Source: Amblyornis subalaris | Lineage: Eukaryota; Chordata; Aves; Passeriformes; Ptilonorhynchidae | Length of the DNA stretch: 64,000 nucleotides | Reading direction: 5' to 3' | Assembly (NCBI GenBank): GCA_018881555.1 | Contig: JACAXG010000330.1 | Coordinates: 44,762-108,761 of the forward strand | Shown here: one piece after another, positions 53,252 through 64,000 of the stretch | Numbering within the stretch: the stretch's first letter is position 1 | How the letters are laid out: every line of letters starts with the position of its first letter | Position numbers and translations under genes: made by a program | The notes under the pieces: generated by a model | What the model was told of the DNA's origin: nothing | The model's input: the letters and a program-made list of their open reading frames with translations, nothing else | Database searches by the model: none

Positions 53252-53959
53252 TGTATGCAGGTGTCCAAATACTGGCAGCAGGGACCTCTGTGAAGAGATG
53301 CTGGGGTTGCTCCATGTTCTACACAGACAGTTCTAGCAAGAAATTCTCTATAAGACATTGCTGAACTCCTCAGCAAAGATGGTGGTACTTCTGGGATAAT
53401 GCATTTAGGAAAGAGTAAAAAAAATTCCAGACAGAGACAGGAGCGAGGAAACAAACTAGAGAGAAGCACAAAGGGAACACCAAGGTCTGAGGAGGAGGAG
53501 GTGTCACAGGAGCAGAAGCAGATGCCCATGGAAGTCCTACACCAGACCATGTGGTTATTTCTTGAGGAAACTGCAAGCTGTGAAGAGAGCCCACGGCAGC
53601 CCAGGGTAAGTGTGTGAAAGTGAGGAAGCAGCAAGCATAAATCATTCTGACTGACCATAAACCCTTCCATCCCTGCTGCACACAGAGTGGGAACAGGTAG
53701 AAGGGTTGGGAGTAAGAGAAGTAGAGCCTGGGAGAAGTGGGAGGAAAGATGTTTTAATGTATGTATTTTCATTACCCAAATATATTTTAATTGGAAATAA
53801 ATTAAATTAATTTTCCCCAAGTCAAGATTGTTTTCTCTGCAATTGTATTTTGTAAGCAATCTTCTGTCTTTATCTCAATCTAGGACCTTTCTCTCACCTA
53901 AAGGTGGAGACTGAGTGAGCCCATGGATGGGATTTTGTCCATTTGCCAAGGCCACCACA
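53252..53959 (+). mobile_element. Old ERVL-like LTR, 708 bp, same family as the 60269 LTR
   Basis: It starts TGTATGCAGG and ends GGCCACCACA. Along its length it aligns in order with the reverse complement of the 60269-61299 LTR: CTCTGTGAAGAGATGCTGG near the start, CTGGGATAATGCATTTAGGA (versus CTGTGATAACAGATTTAAGA), AACACCAAGGTCTGAGGAGG, then AATAAATTAAATTAATTTTC. The GC-rich tandem section of its sibling is largely missing. The flanking pentamers AAGCA and GAACA differ, so no target duplication is claimed. No internal viral genes flank it. The 216-codon minus-strand frame (53209-53859) and the 103-codon frame are antisense by-products and not genes. Confidence 0.78.
53796..53801 (+). other. 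Polyadenylation signal AATAAA of the 53252 LTR
   Basis: AATAAA in the context TTGGAAATAAATTAAATT, about 160 bp before the LTR end, at the family's conserved position. Confidence 0.65.
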
Positions 53960-56900
53960 GAACAATAAAGGAATTTTGGTCCATTAATTCCTCAAAGTTT
54001 CGAAAGCTGTATGTTAGTTAAACAAGTACTAGGACATAGTTGTTAATAACATAACATTTTTGTAAAACTCAAAAAACAACTTAAAAAATTGACTAACAGT
54101 GGGATTAAGTATTTTGACTATCACTCATTTTCAGAACAGATCACTGAGTAAAAACCTAGTATTGTCTTAAATGACATTGAAGACAAAATTACTGTGAATA
54201 GATGTTTGGTGAACTTGGGACTCTACAGAGTGAACTGAACTGGGAGTCTGCCTATTACATTATTTAGTTGGAGCCAAAAGATAAGACTAATCTATCAGCA
54301 TTGTATGCTCCACTTCTAGGCCTTCAGTGTAGCACTTGCTCCATTTCACCTCCTGAGTACAATTTGAAAGGAAGAATCAAAAAAGAAAGTAAAGAAGAAA
54401 CCATCAGATTGTAAGTACTCACTAAAAATAAGAAACTCTTGAGAAGCAACAGTATTCCTCCTTTGAAAAAAATGATAGTGGGAGTCTGACAATCAGTTCT
54501 GCATACCTTCGCTGACATAGGAATCATCAGCAAACCACTTGATTTCTGGTTGCTACTCAGTGATAGGCACCATTATTAAAATTGATTCAATTCATCATGT
54601 GCCTTATGGGTAATTAATTCCCTATTTTAAATTGGTAGAATGCTTTCAAACCATTGAATAAACAACAGTTAAAGAAAACCAAGTGTAATTTAAACTTTTA
54701 CTTCACCATGAACCTCTGTCAGGTTCAGAAACAGTAATGATAAGGATATTAATTTATATGAGATTGATACATGTATTGCCGGGACATTCCAGAAAAAAAA
54801 TATTGAGATATATTACATGTCTCTGACCTGTTTTGGTTTTTTTTCAAACACTTTAATACCTAAGTCATTCTATTTTTACTGCTGAGAGCTGGCAACTATG
54901 GCAAAAAATGCGTTCTACTCCCTATGATAGCAGCTATAATAGCACACTTGTCCAACAGCATAGGCAGTATGGTGTGGCATTGTCACATAGACTTGAATGG
55001 GCAGAAGGATGACCTGTGTCATATCACATGCAAGAGACGGAAATGCTAACCATTGTTAACTTCAAAATTGTATCTATTTACTAGATTGTATCATTTTATT
55101 ACTAAGATGGACGAATATAATAATCACCTTGAAATTAATATCAAATTTTATTAACAGAATATATTGCTCACATATTTTTTTAGTACATGATGCCAGTCTC
55201 CAACTAATTCTGTTCATTCTGTGAGTCTCTGAACAGAATACCTTTTTTTGTTTTCCCTGTGAACTTCTAATGGTCCAGTTTCTCCTTCACTATTAGTTTT
55301 ATTAACCATAAGGATTCTAGCAATTTCTCTAAATGTTCTGCAGTGTCTAACTTAAATCACAGTTTTCTCAGAAATTAGTTGCTACAAAACACATTATGAT
55401 CACACTAATCTGAGGCCCTCACAGAACTCCAGAAAGCACAACAGAATTCACAAAAGTATGGTAATAATGCACTATCGTTTAGAAAAACAATATAAAATGA
55501 TAAGTGTATGATAAATTCTCTGAGACAGTCATTATTTGCATTCTGAAAGACTGAACAGAATCCCAATGCAGATTTAAACTGTACTAATTCCCCACTGTGT
55601 AAAAATTTTTCTGGTGGGAAAACACAAAATGTCACTAAGATGAAATGAACATATGGTACTATTTTTGAATTAGTCAACAAGAAAACCCAAAAAGTTTAAA
55701 AATTTAATTTCCAATTCATTTGGACTAGATTAACAGTAATAGTAAAATAGTTGTAAAATAAAAAAAGTAAATAAAAGTAAAATAGTTGGCATTGTCCACA
55801 GCAAGAAGCTGGACATCCAACAAAATATCTTGACAAAGAAATGTTAGATTCAACCACAGCAAATATGGAGAACAGCTGATAAAATAACAATCAGACCTCT
55901 GGTTTTGAAGTATCTATCTGTAACTTCATTTTGACCTAAAGTCAGTGTTTAATCTGTAATTTACGTGAAATTAAGAAAATTAAGTTATTCTTTTCTTACA
56001 GCAACAAGTTTGGTCTTAAACTCGGTGGGAACAAACAACTGAACACTTCTTGCAAAATCGCGAGTTTCTCTTTAAAGTTTTACTGAAAAACTCAACTATC
56101 AGCAAGTTATGAGTGGTCTCAATAACATGAATCAATATGTGTGTCTTTTTTCTAACTGCAGAAAGTTTTCCAAATTTTCCTAATTCCAGTGTGATGCTTT
56201 TTCCTTGCTACTTCTGCTGAAATGTAGTTTCATAAATCATGAAGCACTATCCATTTGTTGGCAACACTTATATTTCCTTTCTTTATTGACCACCTAAATC
56301 CTATAAAACACGTGCCTTTGGCCGTAGCCAATTTCTGATCAACACCTGAAAAAAAGTCACAACCTCTTCAGAATTAAATGAAAAATTATATGTAGCCTCT
56401 ACCGTGGCAACACTACAGACTGGTAATGAGGGAATCTCACTTCGTTAAAATAACTTCCAATATGTTGTGAAGCTAAAGGTCAATAAAGTCATGTTCTTCT
56501 TGAAATGTCGGTATTTATAATTTTTCTGTTACTTCAATGGATGATGACTGAAAAATGAACAGTACCAGAGGATGTTATGTTGTCCTGCTTAACAAGATTA
56601 GGGAGGAGACATGACTTTTATCCATCAGAATTCAAACGCACTGAAAAAGAGACATTACTGTAAAATTGTGTTCTCATTTAACTGAGATAAACCCAAAACA
56701 ATTCTACTGATTGTAAAATATTTCTGCATTTTAAATACTATATTTAGGTTTAAAATCCATTAAAGTGTTAGCCATCTCACTCAATGTACTGATGAAAAAC
56801 CAAAGGCAAAATCAAAATCAGACAAAATAAGATTATTTATTTTAGGATTACAGACAGCAGGTCTCTATCTATAAACACACAATCTGTACAATTCTTTCTC

Positions 56901-59900
56901 AAAGCAGTGAATTTGTTTTTATAACAGGAAAAAAAGTCTTGCATACCTGTTCTGAGAGCTGTTAAGTCCCTGCTGGAAATACATCTGGACTTTACAGAAA
57001 GGCTTTCTTTGTTCTACATCCTTTTACTGCACCATATCTTGAAGTCTCATAGTGCAGAGAGAATTTTGAACAGTTACATCTTTCTCTGCATTTTTTAAAG
57101 GATAATGTTCACTCAATAGCACAACACCAGAAGTACATAATTATAAACGGTGAAAGAAGCTGCATTCAAATTACCCATGAGTTTAAATGCTTGGCTCTGT
57201 ATAATTACTTTCAAATTATTTCTGTCAAACACACGTTATAGTTGAGTTAGTAATTTATATTTTAAAAAGCAAATTAAGAACATCAAGGAAGAACTTATTC
57301 TGAATTTTTAATAGGCACTGCTTTTTCTTTAACAAAAGGTATCAGGTTTTCAAACTACTTATTACTTAGCCAACTAAGTTCTGTGGATATTCAGGAAAAC
57401 AGATTAACACATTAAAGATTACAACTCCAGCTTTCAGTATGGAAAATATAATGACCTAACATAGATATATTATAAAATAGCAGCATGTTTCTATGTGAAA
57501 CATTTGCATATTTTAAATCAATTTTTCATTTTTCTGAATTGGTACCTTTTACTGCTTTCATATCCATGAGTGAGTGGGTTCTCTTGGAATCATAATATTG
57601 TGATATATACCACACTGTGTTCCATGTAGTTGTTGTGTTCATGGTTAGGACAGGAGAAAAGAGAAAAAAAATAAACCTTCTGTCTTCTTCAGTGCATTTG
57701 TATTTATGATCATCATATTCTGTGAGCTTCAAACCTGTTTGAAAAGAAAGAGGCAACTACGCATTGGCAAAGATGCACAGCAGGGCATCTGGAAGTGCCA
57801 AGCTTGATTCTCTCCTTCTTGTTGTAAAGAAAGTTAGAATTGTAATTTCAGAGCACTTCAGGTAGAAGTATTTGTCTCTAATACTACTTTAAACATGCAC
57901 TTCATATTGAAAGGAAATATTTCAGGCTTTTTATTTACATAAAACTTCCTTTTCCAAACCTCTCAAAATACAGAGGTCATCTTTAACATCATCTGCAGTG
58001 GAGTGGAAAGGAATGGAAATTGGCCTAACTTAAACTTTAGCATAGATGAGAGACTCCATTGGATTATATTGTGCTAGAACACAAAAGGAAAAAAATCCTG
58101 TGTGGAGTACTTGTACGTTTTGAATGCGTTTGAACAGTACAGCTATCTCAGTTGTGTGTTAGCTGCACAGGGGGTAGTGTCATACAGACACTAGGAGGTT
58201 CACCCCATATGAGATGCAATATTCCTTATGCCCATAGTGAAATCCTTTGGGCAAGATATTGAGATAATGTAAATCTGAGGTTGTTGACCCAACTGGAAAT
58301 AGAGTTTGGAAAATGCAATCTTGTTTAATGTCACTAAGATCTGTTTTAAAGATTAAATTACACAAATGCAAAGTCTGCCAGTTCTTTCCCAGGCACATTC
58401 CAGTGCATGTTCTCCTTACTTCACACAAGTGTACTCCACACAGCAAAATTTACTAGGAAGAATCCAGGATTATTTAGAATGAAAGTGCATACTCCCAAAT
58501 AAATATGCAAAATTTCACCATATTTGCTGCTAAGGTGCTAGACTACAGTAGTTAAGCAAACCAAGGATCTTTGATCTCAGTATCTGTTACCTCCTTTGCT
58601 GATCCCTTGGAGATAATAGCTTTAGTGTGTAGCACAGGATTGTCACAGGAGTGGCAGGGGAATATGTCTTGGGCTGTGATGTGTATCAGTAAGTCAGCTG
58701 ATAAAATCTTTAGTAGTGTTGATAGAATACTTATGCACAGGAATGGTTTTCTCTAGGAAGAATCAGATTTCGATGAAATTGCTGCATATTCCATGATTAA
58801 AAATATTAACACAAAATCACAACTGCCACAAAAATGTTACCTAATGCTATATATTTCTCCATTAAAAATGTGGGGGTTTGTTCCACTAAGGAGAGCTATT
58901 TTAGAGCTGATAAGAATGTTGTTTTGATCTTTTTTCCTGGATAATTTTTCTGTAATGAATTAAAATGAATAAATAAATTCTAAACCATAGTGTGTTAGCA
59001 GGGACCCGTGTCGGTGCTGAAATTCACGAACTTGGTGTTCTCTGAAGGAATAAAGCATATAGTAGAGAAATTAATATGGTCGATAAATAGTTCTTAAATA
59101 TAGAACAACTTTTCTGTTCTGAGTAAGCATCCATTTGACTTGAGTACCTCACGTTAAAATTACTGTGAAGCAAAAATGGTATGAATTCACAATTTAATAA
59201 AAATACAATGAAACTAATTTTCACATTATAAAGAAACCATTTGATTTCTTGCTGCAAAATTCCTAAATACCAGTCAGCTTTCACCAAACTGTTCAGTATG
59301 TGTTTTCAAGAAGCTGAAGTTACTGTTTATTAAGTTTAATTGGCACAAAATACTAAAATACATTTATCTCAATCCTTCAGAACTACATGTTTTAGCAATA
59401 ATTTGGTTGTTAAGTTATAGTAACATATCGTTCCTGGGGGAAGGGGAAACCAGCAGGAGATTGGACTTAACTGCAACAAAAATTAATTTTTTCAGCTTCA
59501 GTGGAACATGGTTTTGGATGACTTGACTATTTAGTGCTAACTGGTTTAAGTATGAAAGTTGTAATATAACTTCTGACACTTTAAAATGGAAAAGAGACAG
59601 CATTGTAATTAAGCCTCACAATAGTGGTGTGGTGAGGTGTGAAAAACAGGAGGCTTATTCAGCACCCAAGATAAATTATTGTAAATCTTTAGTAGGTGTG
59701 TGTCAAAAATGAATTCAAAGTGCACCACAGAAGATTTTTCATTACTTCTAAAATGCATGACGCTGCAAGTTTTATTGCTGACTGATGTGTTCAGGAATTA
59801 GGCTGTGGAAAAGGGATACTAACTAAACTGTTCGTAACTGAAAGTCTTCAACATGCATTATCCATATGAATATTATAAAGCCAGAGTATTGGACAGAGAA

Positions 59901-60263
59901 TAATTAGCAAATGCTAACATGCATCTGTATCAGTACTTGAGAAGCTTGTATGCGTCTTTCTTTGTTTAACCACTAGAAAAAAGAATGCACACGAAAATTA
60001 GGTCCAGTAATACCTCAGCTTAGCATTAGCAAATTGCTTTTAAGTATCCTCACATATAAAATGTTTACTGAATCAGGCTGTGATAACTTTTTCTTGTTGA
60101 TTATGGAAGAAAAAGAGAAGTCAGTTGGCTGAGGTTAGGACATCTCAACTACTAGAAAGAAAAGATTTTGTTTATTAAGGAAGACAGCATGACTCTGTAA
60201 TTATGATAATATGGTAAGTGCTGATAATTTGACATAATGGAATTTAATAATTTAAATAATTTA
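53960..60263. other. Gene-free AT-rich sequence, 6.3 kb
   Basis: This is the spacer between two inverted members of one LTR family. I see no gene, CR1 end or LTR end within it. Short open frames (for example 55405-55680 and 58180-58446, both minus) have no recognisable domain. Confidence 0.5.
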
Positions 60264-60268
60264 TAAGC
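60264..60268. repeat. Target-site duplication, left copy (TAAGC)
   Basis: TAAGC directly precedes the LTR and recurs at 61300-61304. A 5-bp duplication fits ERVL-type integration. Confidence 0.85.
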
Positions 60269-61299
60269 TGTCGCGGTTTGACACTGGCCAAATGCCAGGC
60301 ACCCACGAAAAGCCCCCTCACTCTCCTCTGCTCTGCAACTCGACAGAGGAGAGAAAATTTAACAAAGCATTCATGAGTTGAGATAAGGACTGGGAGAAAA
60401 CACTTCAAGGGCAAAACAGGCTCAAATTAATGATACAAAGTGCACTTATTACTAACAAGATCAGAGCAGGAGAATGAGAAATAAAATAAGCCCTTAAGAA
60501 CACCCTTGTCTCCCCCCAACCCCTCCCTTCTTCCCACCAACGGCGCAGGGAGACGGGGCGGGGGTTTTGGTCAGTTCATCTCCCAAGATGACCTTTTCAC
60601 TGCTCAGGGAGAGGAGTCGTTTCCCTGCTGCACCGTGGGGTTCCTCCCATGGGAGACAGTTCTCCACAAACTCCTCCAGCGTGAGTCCATCCCACGGGCA
60701 GACAGTCCTCCCAAAACTGCTGCAGCATGGGTCACTGTGCCACAGGGTGCAGTCCTCCAAGGACAGGCTGCTCTAGCCTGGAAGCAAGGCCTCTCTCTCC
60801 ACTGGGACTTCCTCTGGATCACAGTGTCCTGGTATCCACCCGCTCCAGCGTGGGCACCTCCCCCAGGGGCTGCGAGTGGATCTCTGCATCCCCCGTGGAC
60901 CCCCATGGGCTGCAGGGGGACAACTGCCTCACCATGGTCCTCACCACGGGCTGCAGGGACATCTTGGCTCCGGCGCCTGGAGCACCTCCTCCCCCTCCTT
61001 CTGCACTGACCTTGGTGCCTCCACTGTTGTTAATCCCACATATTCTCCATCGTACTCTTCTCTAGCTGGAAAATTACAACTGTGTGCCCCAACTTTCTTA
61101 CGAGTTCTTCTTAAATCTGTTATCACAGAGGCGTTACCATCATCTCTAATTGGCCCAGCCTTGGCCAGCAGCAAGTCCATCGTCAGAGCCATCAGGGATT
61201 GGCTCTGCTGGACATGGTGGAAGCTTCCAGCAGCTTCTCACAGAAGCCACCTCTGTGGTCCCCCCGCTACCAAAAACCAGGCTCTGCAAAACCAACACA
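60269..61299 (-). mobile_element. Solo ERVL-like LTR, 1031 bp, 5-bp target duplication
   Basis: On the plus strand it starts TGTCGCGGTTTGACACTGG and ends ACCAACACA, between identical TAAGC pentamers. The minus-strand reading begins TGTGTTGGTTTTGCAGAGCC and matches a common avian LTR type as I remember it. GTGATAACAGATTTAAG near 61125-61105 looks like the promoter region. A GC-rich section (about 60640-60975) of diverged tandem units containing GCTGCAG/GGAGCA and CCATGGG words follows, then an AT-rich R/U5. The family's AATAAA appears here as AATAAG. No provirus body flanks it, so it is a solo LTR. The 167-, 149- and 112-codon frames across it are GC-driven artefacts. Confidence 0.88.
60640..60975. 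repeat. GC-rich diverged tandem units inside the 60269 LTR
   Basis: CTCCAGCGTG, CTGCAGCATGGGTC, CTCCAGCGTGGGC and GGGCTGCAGGG recur at irregular spacing of roughly 50-70 bp. The block is far more GC-rich than anything else nearby. The period is uncertain because the units are diverged. Confidence 0.6.
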
Positions 61300-61304
61300 T
61301 AAGC
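61300..61304. repeat. Target-site duplication, right copy (TAAGC)
   Basis: Identical partner of 60264-60268. Confidence 0.85.
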
Positions 61305-62485
61305 ACTAGTTACCTTATATGCTAGTAACATGTAAATATGGAAGTGATTCCAAATGACTATAAACTAGAGAGTGCAAGGACATAAAAGGTGGGCACAGAG
61401 GAGTTGTGCACATTAACAAATGCTTGCCTTTTTGTTGTCATAAAACTGTGATGTCCTGTAGTTATTCCTGAGGCTGTTCACTGAAACAAAGCTACACTGT
61501 TAATAAATAGAATGGTCGTAGTCATAATGTTTGCTTATAAAACCTTTGACCTGAATGTAGAACAAACCCATAGTACACAAGATTTTCCTAAGGTTTAAAA
61601 GTGAAGGAGGAGTAACTGCCATTTGCAACTACTCATTGTGATATTAGCCCCCTTCTATCCATGTCTGGCCTCAGCTGTGACAGAGAGCCATCAACCTTAT
61701 CCCCTGAGCAAGAGATAGCGGGCATACCTGTTGAGAACCAAACGGTCCAGTTGTTTGAGACATAACACTAATTTGGTCAGACATTCATGAATGGAAGCTG
61801 AGAGCTGTGTGAACTTTCTGTATTGTAAATGCAGTTTTACATATTGTTCAGTGTCCATGAAGAATTATCTTCATACTTTCCCTATTCTATGCTGTTCTTT
61901 TTGCAAATCTAAGGAAAAAACAGAATTATTTTATAAACTTTCACTAGTAAAATGAAAGAATTTGATTTTCTGAGATCTCTCACTGAAAGCCCATGACATA
62001 GCTTCTCTGGGATCAAAGTGTCAGGAGTTAAATCTTTTCTTCTGAAACTGTACAAGATCTTTTTTTCTAATACTATGAATGGTAATAGGATCCAAAATAC
62101 TGTTGAAATAAGCTCTCATGAAAGGAATCTCTGTTCAGAAGCAGAAAAGGTTACTAAAGGTAACGGATATTTTGGAAATGAACAAATTGTTCTTTTTATG
62201 GCTCTTCTGTCATTGTTAATGTTGTTCCAGTCTTCTAGAAATTATGAATAGTTTCCATAAAGGATAATGGAAATGTAAAAATCCTTTGAGATATGTCAGA
62301 GTCACTTATACAAGAATCAAGCTGATGATTTTGATGGAGGTGGCAACTGATTAGAAGCTTTTGTCACTGTTTAAAAAGATCTCTATGTGTGATTCTGTTG
62401 GGTTTTATTAGAAGAACCTGGGCAAGTATCACTGTGACAAAATGAGTAATAAGTGGTCTGTTCTATGAAAAACTCTCTTTTACTG
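61305..62485. other. Gene-free unique sequence between two LTRs
   Basis: No gene or mobile element recognised. The 77-codon frame at 62018-62251 lacks any known motif. Confidence 0.5.
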
Positions 62486-62489
62486 AAAT
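62486..62489. repeat. Target-site duplication, left copy (AAAT)
   Basis: AAAT directly before TGATGCC; the partner is at 63023-63026. Four base pairs is the usual length for ERV1-like (gamma-like) integration. A four-base AT word alone would be weak, but it coincides with perfect terminal repeats. Confidence 0.75.
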
Positions 62490-62846
62490 TGATGCCAGAG
62501 AGATTTTTTTGCTTTTATGCTTTTTAAATTAGTAACATTTTAGTTTTAGTTTTATACTTTTATATATTAGTAACCCTCTAATCCTATAACCTCTATCCTA
62601 CAACCTTGTATCCCTTTCCTACAGACAAAATAGAACCAAGTTATTGACCTTTAAGCATTCCAGAGTAGGACTTGATATCTAAAAATGAAGCTATTGAAGT
62701 AAGCAAAAAACTTCCAATAGAAACTTGCCACGAGGAATAGTGTGACAAAATTCTACTTTTCATTAGAGAATATTTCAAAACTATATTACCCTATAATAGT
62801 AGAAACACAAACCGTCTTTTACCCTTTTTGTACCCTTTTTACCTTT

Positions 62847-62852
62847 GTATAA
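62847..62852 (+). promoter_or_regulatory. TATA-like box of the 62490 LTR
   Basis: GTATAA in TTTGTATAACTTAC, about 105 bp before the polyadenylation signal, a typical spacing for a compact R region. Confidence 0.45.
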
Positions 62853-62954
62853 CTTACAGTTGCTGAACCACACCCAGCAAAATTAGACCCAAAGTCTGCG
62901 CAGCATAAGTCCCAGGGCTATCCCTGGGAAAGCTTTGCTTTCTCCAAATCCTTT

Positions 62955-62960
62955 AATAAA
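62955..62960 (+). other. Polyadenylation signal AATAAA of the 62490 LTR
   Basis: A canonical AATAAA in CCTTTAATAAATTTTTAC, 62 bp before the LTR end. Confidence 0.75.
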
Positions 62961-63022
62961 TTTTTACTTTTTTACCCTCTTATTCAACCTCAACCTTTAT
63001 TTTCCAAAAATATAAGGCATCA

Positions 63023-63026
63023 AAAT
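63023..63026. repeat. Target-site duplication, right copy (AAAT)
   Basis: Identical partner of 62486-62489. Confidence 0.75.
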
Positions 63027-63844
63027 GAGTATTCATATTCCTAAATACAAGGATCATCTACCCATATTTGAATTTATATAAAAATAACTGTTTCCCTTTT
63101 TCATATTTTTTTGGCAGCTTAGAGTATTACCAAAGATTTCTTTTTATTTTTGGTTGCTTTTTTTCAGAGAACAAACTGAATAGGGAGAAAAGAATGTGCA
63201 GGTCAGGTGAAGCTGAAACAGAATGTTTTTACTCTTTTATAAATCTCTTCCTGTTTGAGGACTTATCTAAACTTATATTTGCTTTGTTTGTTTTCTCTGT
63301 CCAGACAGATTATCACATTTTTATAAATATAAGGGGAAGAAATGGGTAACAGGTATAGCTGGGAACCATGAAGTATAGAAATTTTTATGTGAAACAGTTT
63401 TTCCAATTTCATATTCAGAAAAGTTCAGGAGATGATAGTGATAAGCCTATACTTGCAGCATACAAGCTGTGTTCAACACTGACTATACATAGCAATAGGA
63501 TCACTGCCAGCGTGTTTAATAAAGTTTTTCCTTCCTGCAACTATCAAGCTAAACTCTAAAAGTTTGAAAAGATTGTGCTTAAAATCAGTTGTTCACAATT
63601 TTTCATGGTGGAATATTTTCTGAGAAACTGGTTTTCATCAATAGACATTACAAGAATAATTTCAACNTTCCTGATTAGGAGTGCATTAAGAGTGTAAAAA
63701 TGATCGGAATCGTCAACAGACTACAGACACTACTTAGGACAACACTGGAATGTAAATGTTCTGGTGTTCTACTCTTAGTTTAGTAGAACTATTACAAGGT
63801 TCTTATTAAAAACTGACATTAAACTTAGAATGTACGTGCTCAGT
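63027..63844. other. Gene-free AT-rich sequence between two LTRs
   Basis: No gene recognised. The 93-codon frame at 63068-63349 is AT-rich, low complexity in composition and has no known motif. A single N lies at 63667. Confidence 0.5.
63667..63667. other. Single undetermined base (N)
   Basis: An isolated N within TTCAACNTTCC, the second such ambiguity in the window. Confidence 0.95.
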
Positions 63845-64000
63845 TGCTGCGGCGGTGCTTTCAGTGTTAGGATGCCGCAGCCTTCTGGTTAGCAGTCCCG
63901 GGCGAGAGCACTTTTAGCGACGGCTTTGGCAGCTCTCACGGTCCGGGATAGCAGACGCCGTGAACACTCTTGCACCGATCTCTGAGGCGGCAGGAAGCAG
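63845..64000 (-). mobile_element. Partial LTR entering at the window edge, ERVK-like, related to the 13658 LTR
   Basis: From 63845 base composition switches sharply from AT-rich to GC- and CpG-rich. TGCTGCGGCGGTGCT and the following GTGTTAGGATGCCGCAGCC align over about 50 bp, with few gaps, to the reverse complement of the 3' end of the 13658-14343 LTR (TGTTGCGGCGTGCT, then AAGTGCCGCAAGC), and both continue to an AGCAG word. The element is therefore the U5 end of a related LTR on the minus strand, cut by the window. If it is a solo LTR, the expected 6-bp duplication is CTCAGT (63839-63844). An unrelated CpG island is the main alternative. Confidence 0.68.

Larger units (their letters stand above)
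62490..63022 (+). mobile_element. Solo LTR, ERV1-like, 533 bp, perfect 7-bp terminal repeats
   Basis: It starts TGATGCC and ends GGCATCA, exact inverted complements, and is flanked on both sides by AAAT. The internal order fits an LTR: an AT-rich U3, GTATAA near 62847-62852 as a TATA candidate, a GC-richer R start (CCCAGGGCTATCCCTGGG), and AATAAA at 62955-62960 followed by a pyrimidine-rich U5 (TTTTTACCCTCTTATTC). The size is typical of class I avian LTRs. No viral coding region adjoins, so it is a solo LTR. Class assignment rests on duplication length and layout, not on a database match. Confidence 0.87.

Noticed and set aside
53209..53859. 216-codon open frame on the minus strand, the longest in the window
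   Set aside because: It lies mostly antisense within the old ERVL-like LTR at 53252-53959, has no recognisable domain and low-complexity leucine/serine/cysteine composition.
53247..53964. Target-site duplication around the 53252 LTR (AAGCA / GAACA)
   Set aside because: Only three of five bases agree, no better than chance for so short a word.
60506..61325. Overlapping frames of 167, 149 and 112 codons
   Set aside because: All lie within, or almost wholly within, the GC-rich tandem part of the minus-strand LTR; the proline/serine/tryptophan-rich composition reflects the repeat words.
1..64000. CRISPR arrays, bacterial operons, tRNA or rRNA genes, riboswitches
   Set aside because: None seen: no regularly spaced direct repeats, no cloverleaf with conserved tRNA boxes, no rRNA words, and the sequence is plainly vertebrate.

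Overview
The window looks like AT-rich nuclear DNA from a bird, probably but not certainly a passerine. The main evidence is a set of CR1 LINE fragments whose 3' ends carry the octamer family ATTCTRTG without a poly(A) tail, together with several endogenous-retrovirus (ERV) long terminal repeats of avian type. There are no operons, no bacterial-style gene density and no recognisable host exon. I judge every listed open reading frame to be spurious or part of a repeat; the longest (216 codons) lies antisense across an old LTR. The window is best read as a gene desert or the inside of a very large intron.

Layout. 1-5085: unique AT-rich DNA. 5086-5816: CR1 (-). 6514-7350: solo LTR (+) flanked by the 5-bp duplication ACAGC. 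9669-9885: CR1 (-). 13658-14343: solo LTR (+) flanked by the 6-bp duplication CTGCTC (ERVK-like). 17445-18776: a long, internally deleted CR1 (+), followed by an opposing CR1 3' end at 18836. 24168-25863: three CR1 fragments in + / - / + orientation. 34566-34720: two CR1 3' ends in inverted orientation. 38195: a CR1 3' tip. 50600-51420: an old CR1 reverse-transcriptase fragment. 53252-53959 (+) and 60269-61299 (-): two members of one LTR family in opposite orientation; the second has intact TAAGC target-site duplications. 62490-63022: a solo LTR (+) with a perfect 7-bp terminal inverted repeat and the 4-bp duplication AAAT (ERV1-like). 63845 to the window end: the start of an LTR on the minus strand whose first ~50 bp match the end of the 13658 LTR. 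It may lead into a longer element beyond the window.

The rest is unique AT-rich sequence with short microsatellites, A/T homopolymers and a few stretches that could be conserved non-coding elements, judged only from motif content. The elements do not form a pathway. The window is a record of LINE and ERV insertion, with solo LTRs left by LTR-LTR recombination. I found no convincing new biological system. The most useful observations are the LTR boundaries fixed by target-site duplications, the GATA-motif-rich duplicated U3 of the 6514 LTR, the inverted pairs of LTRs and CR1 ends, and the LTR entering at the right edge.
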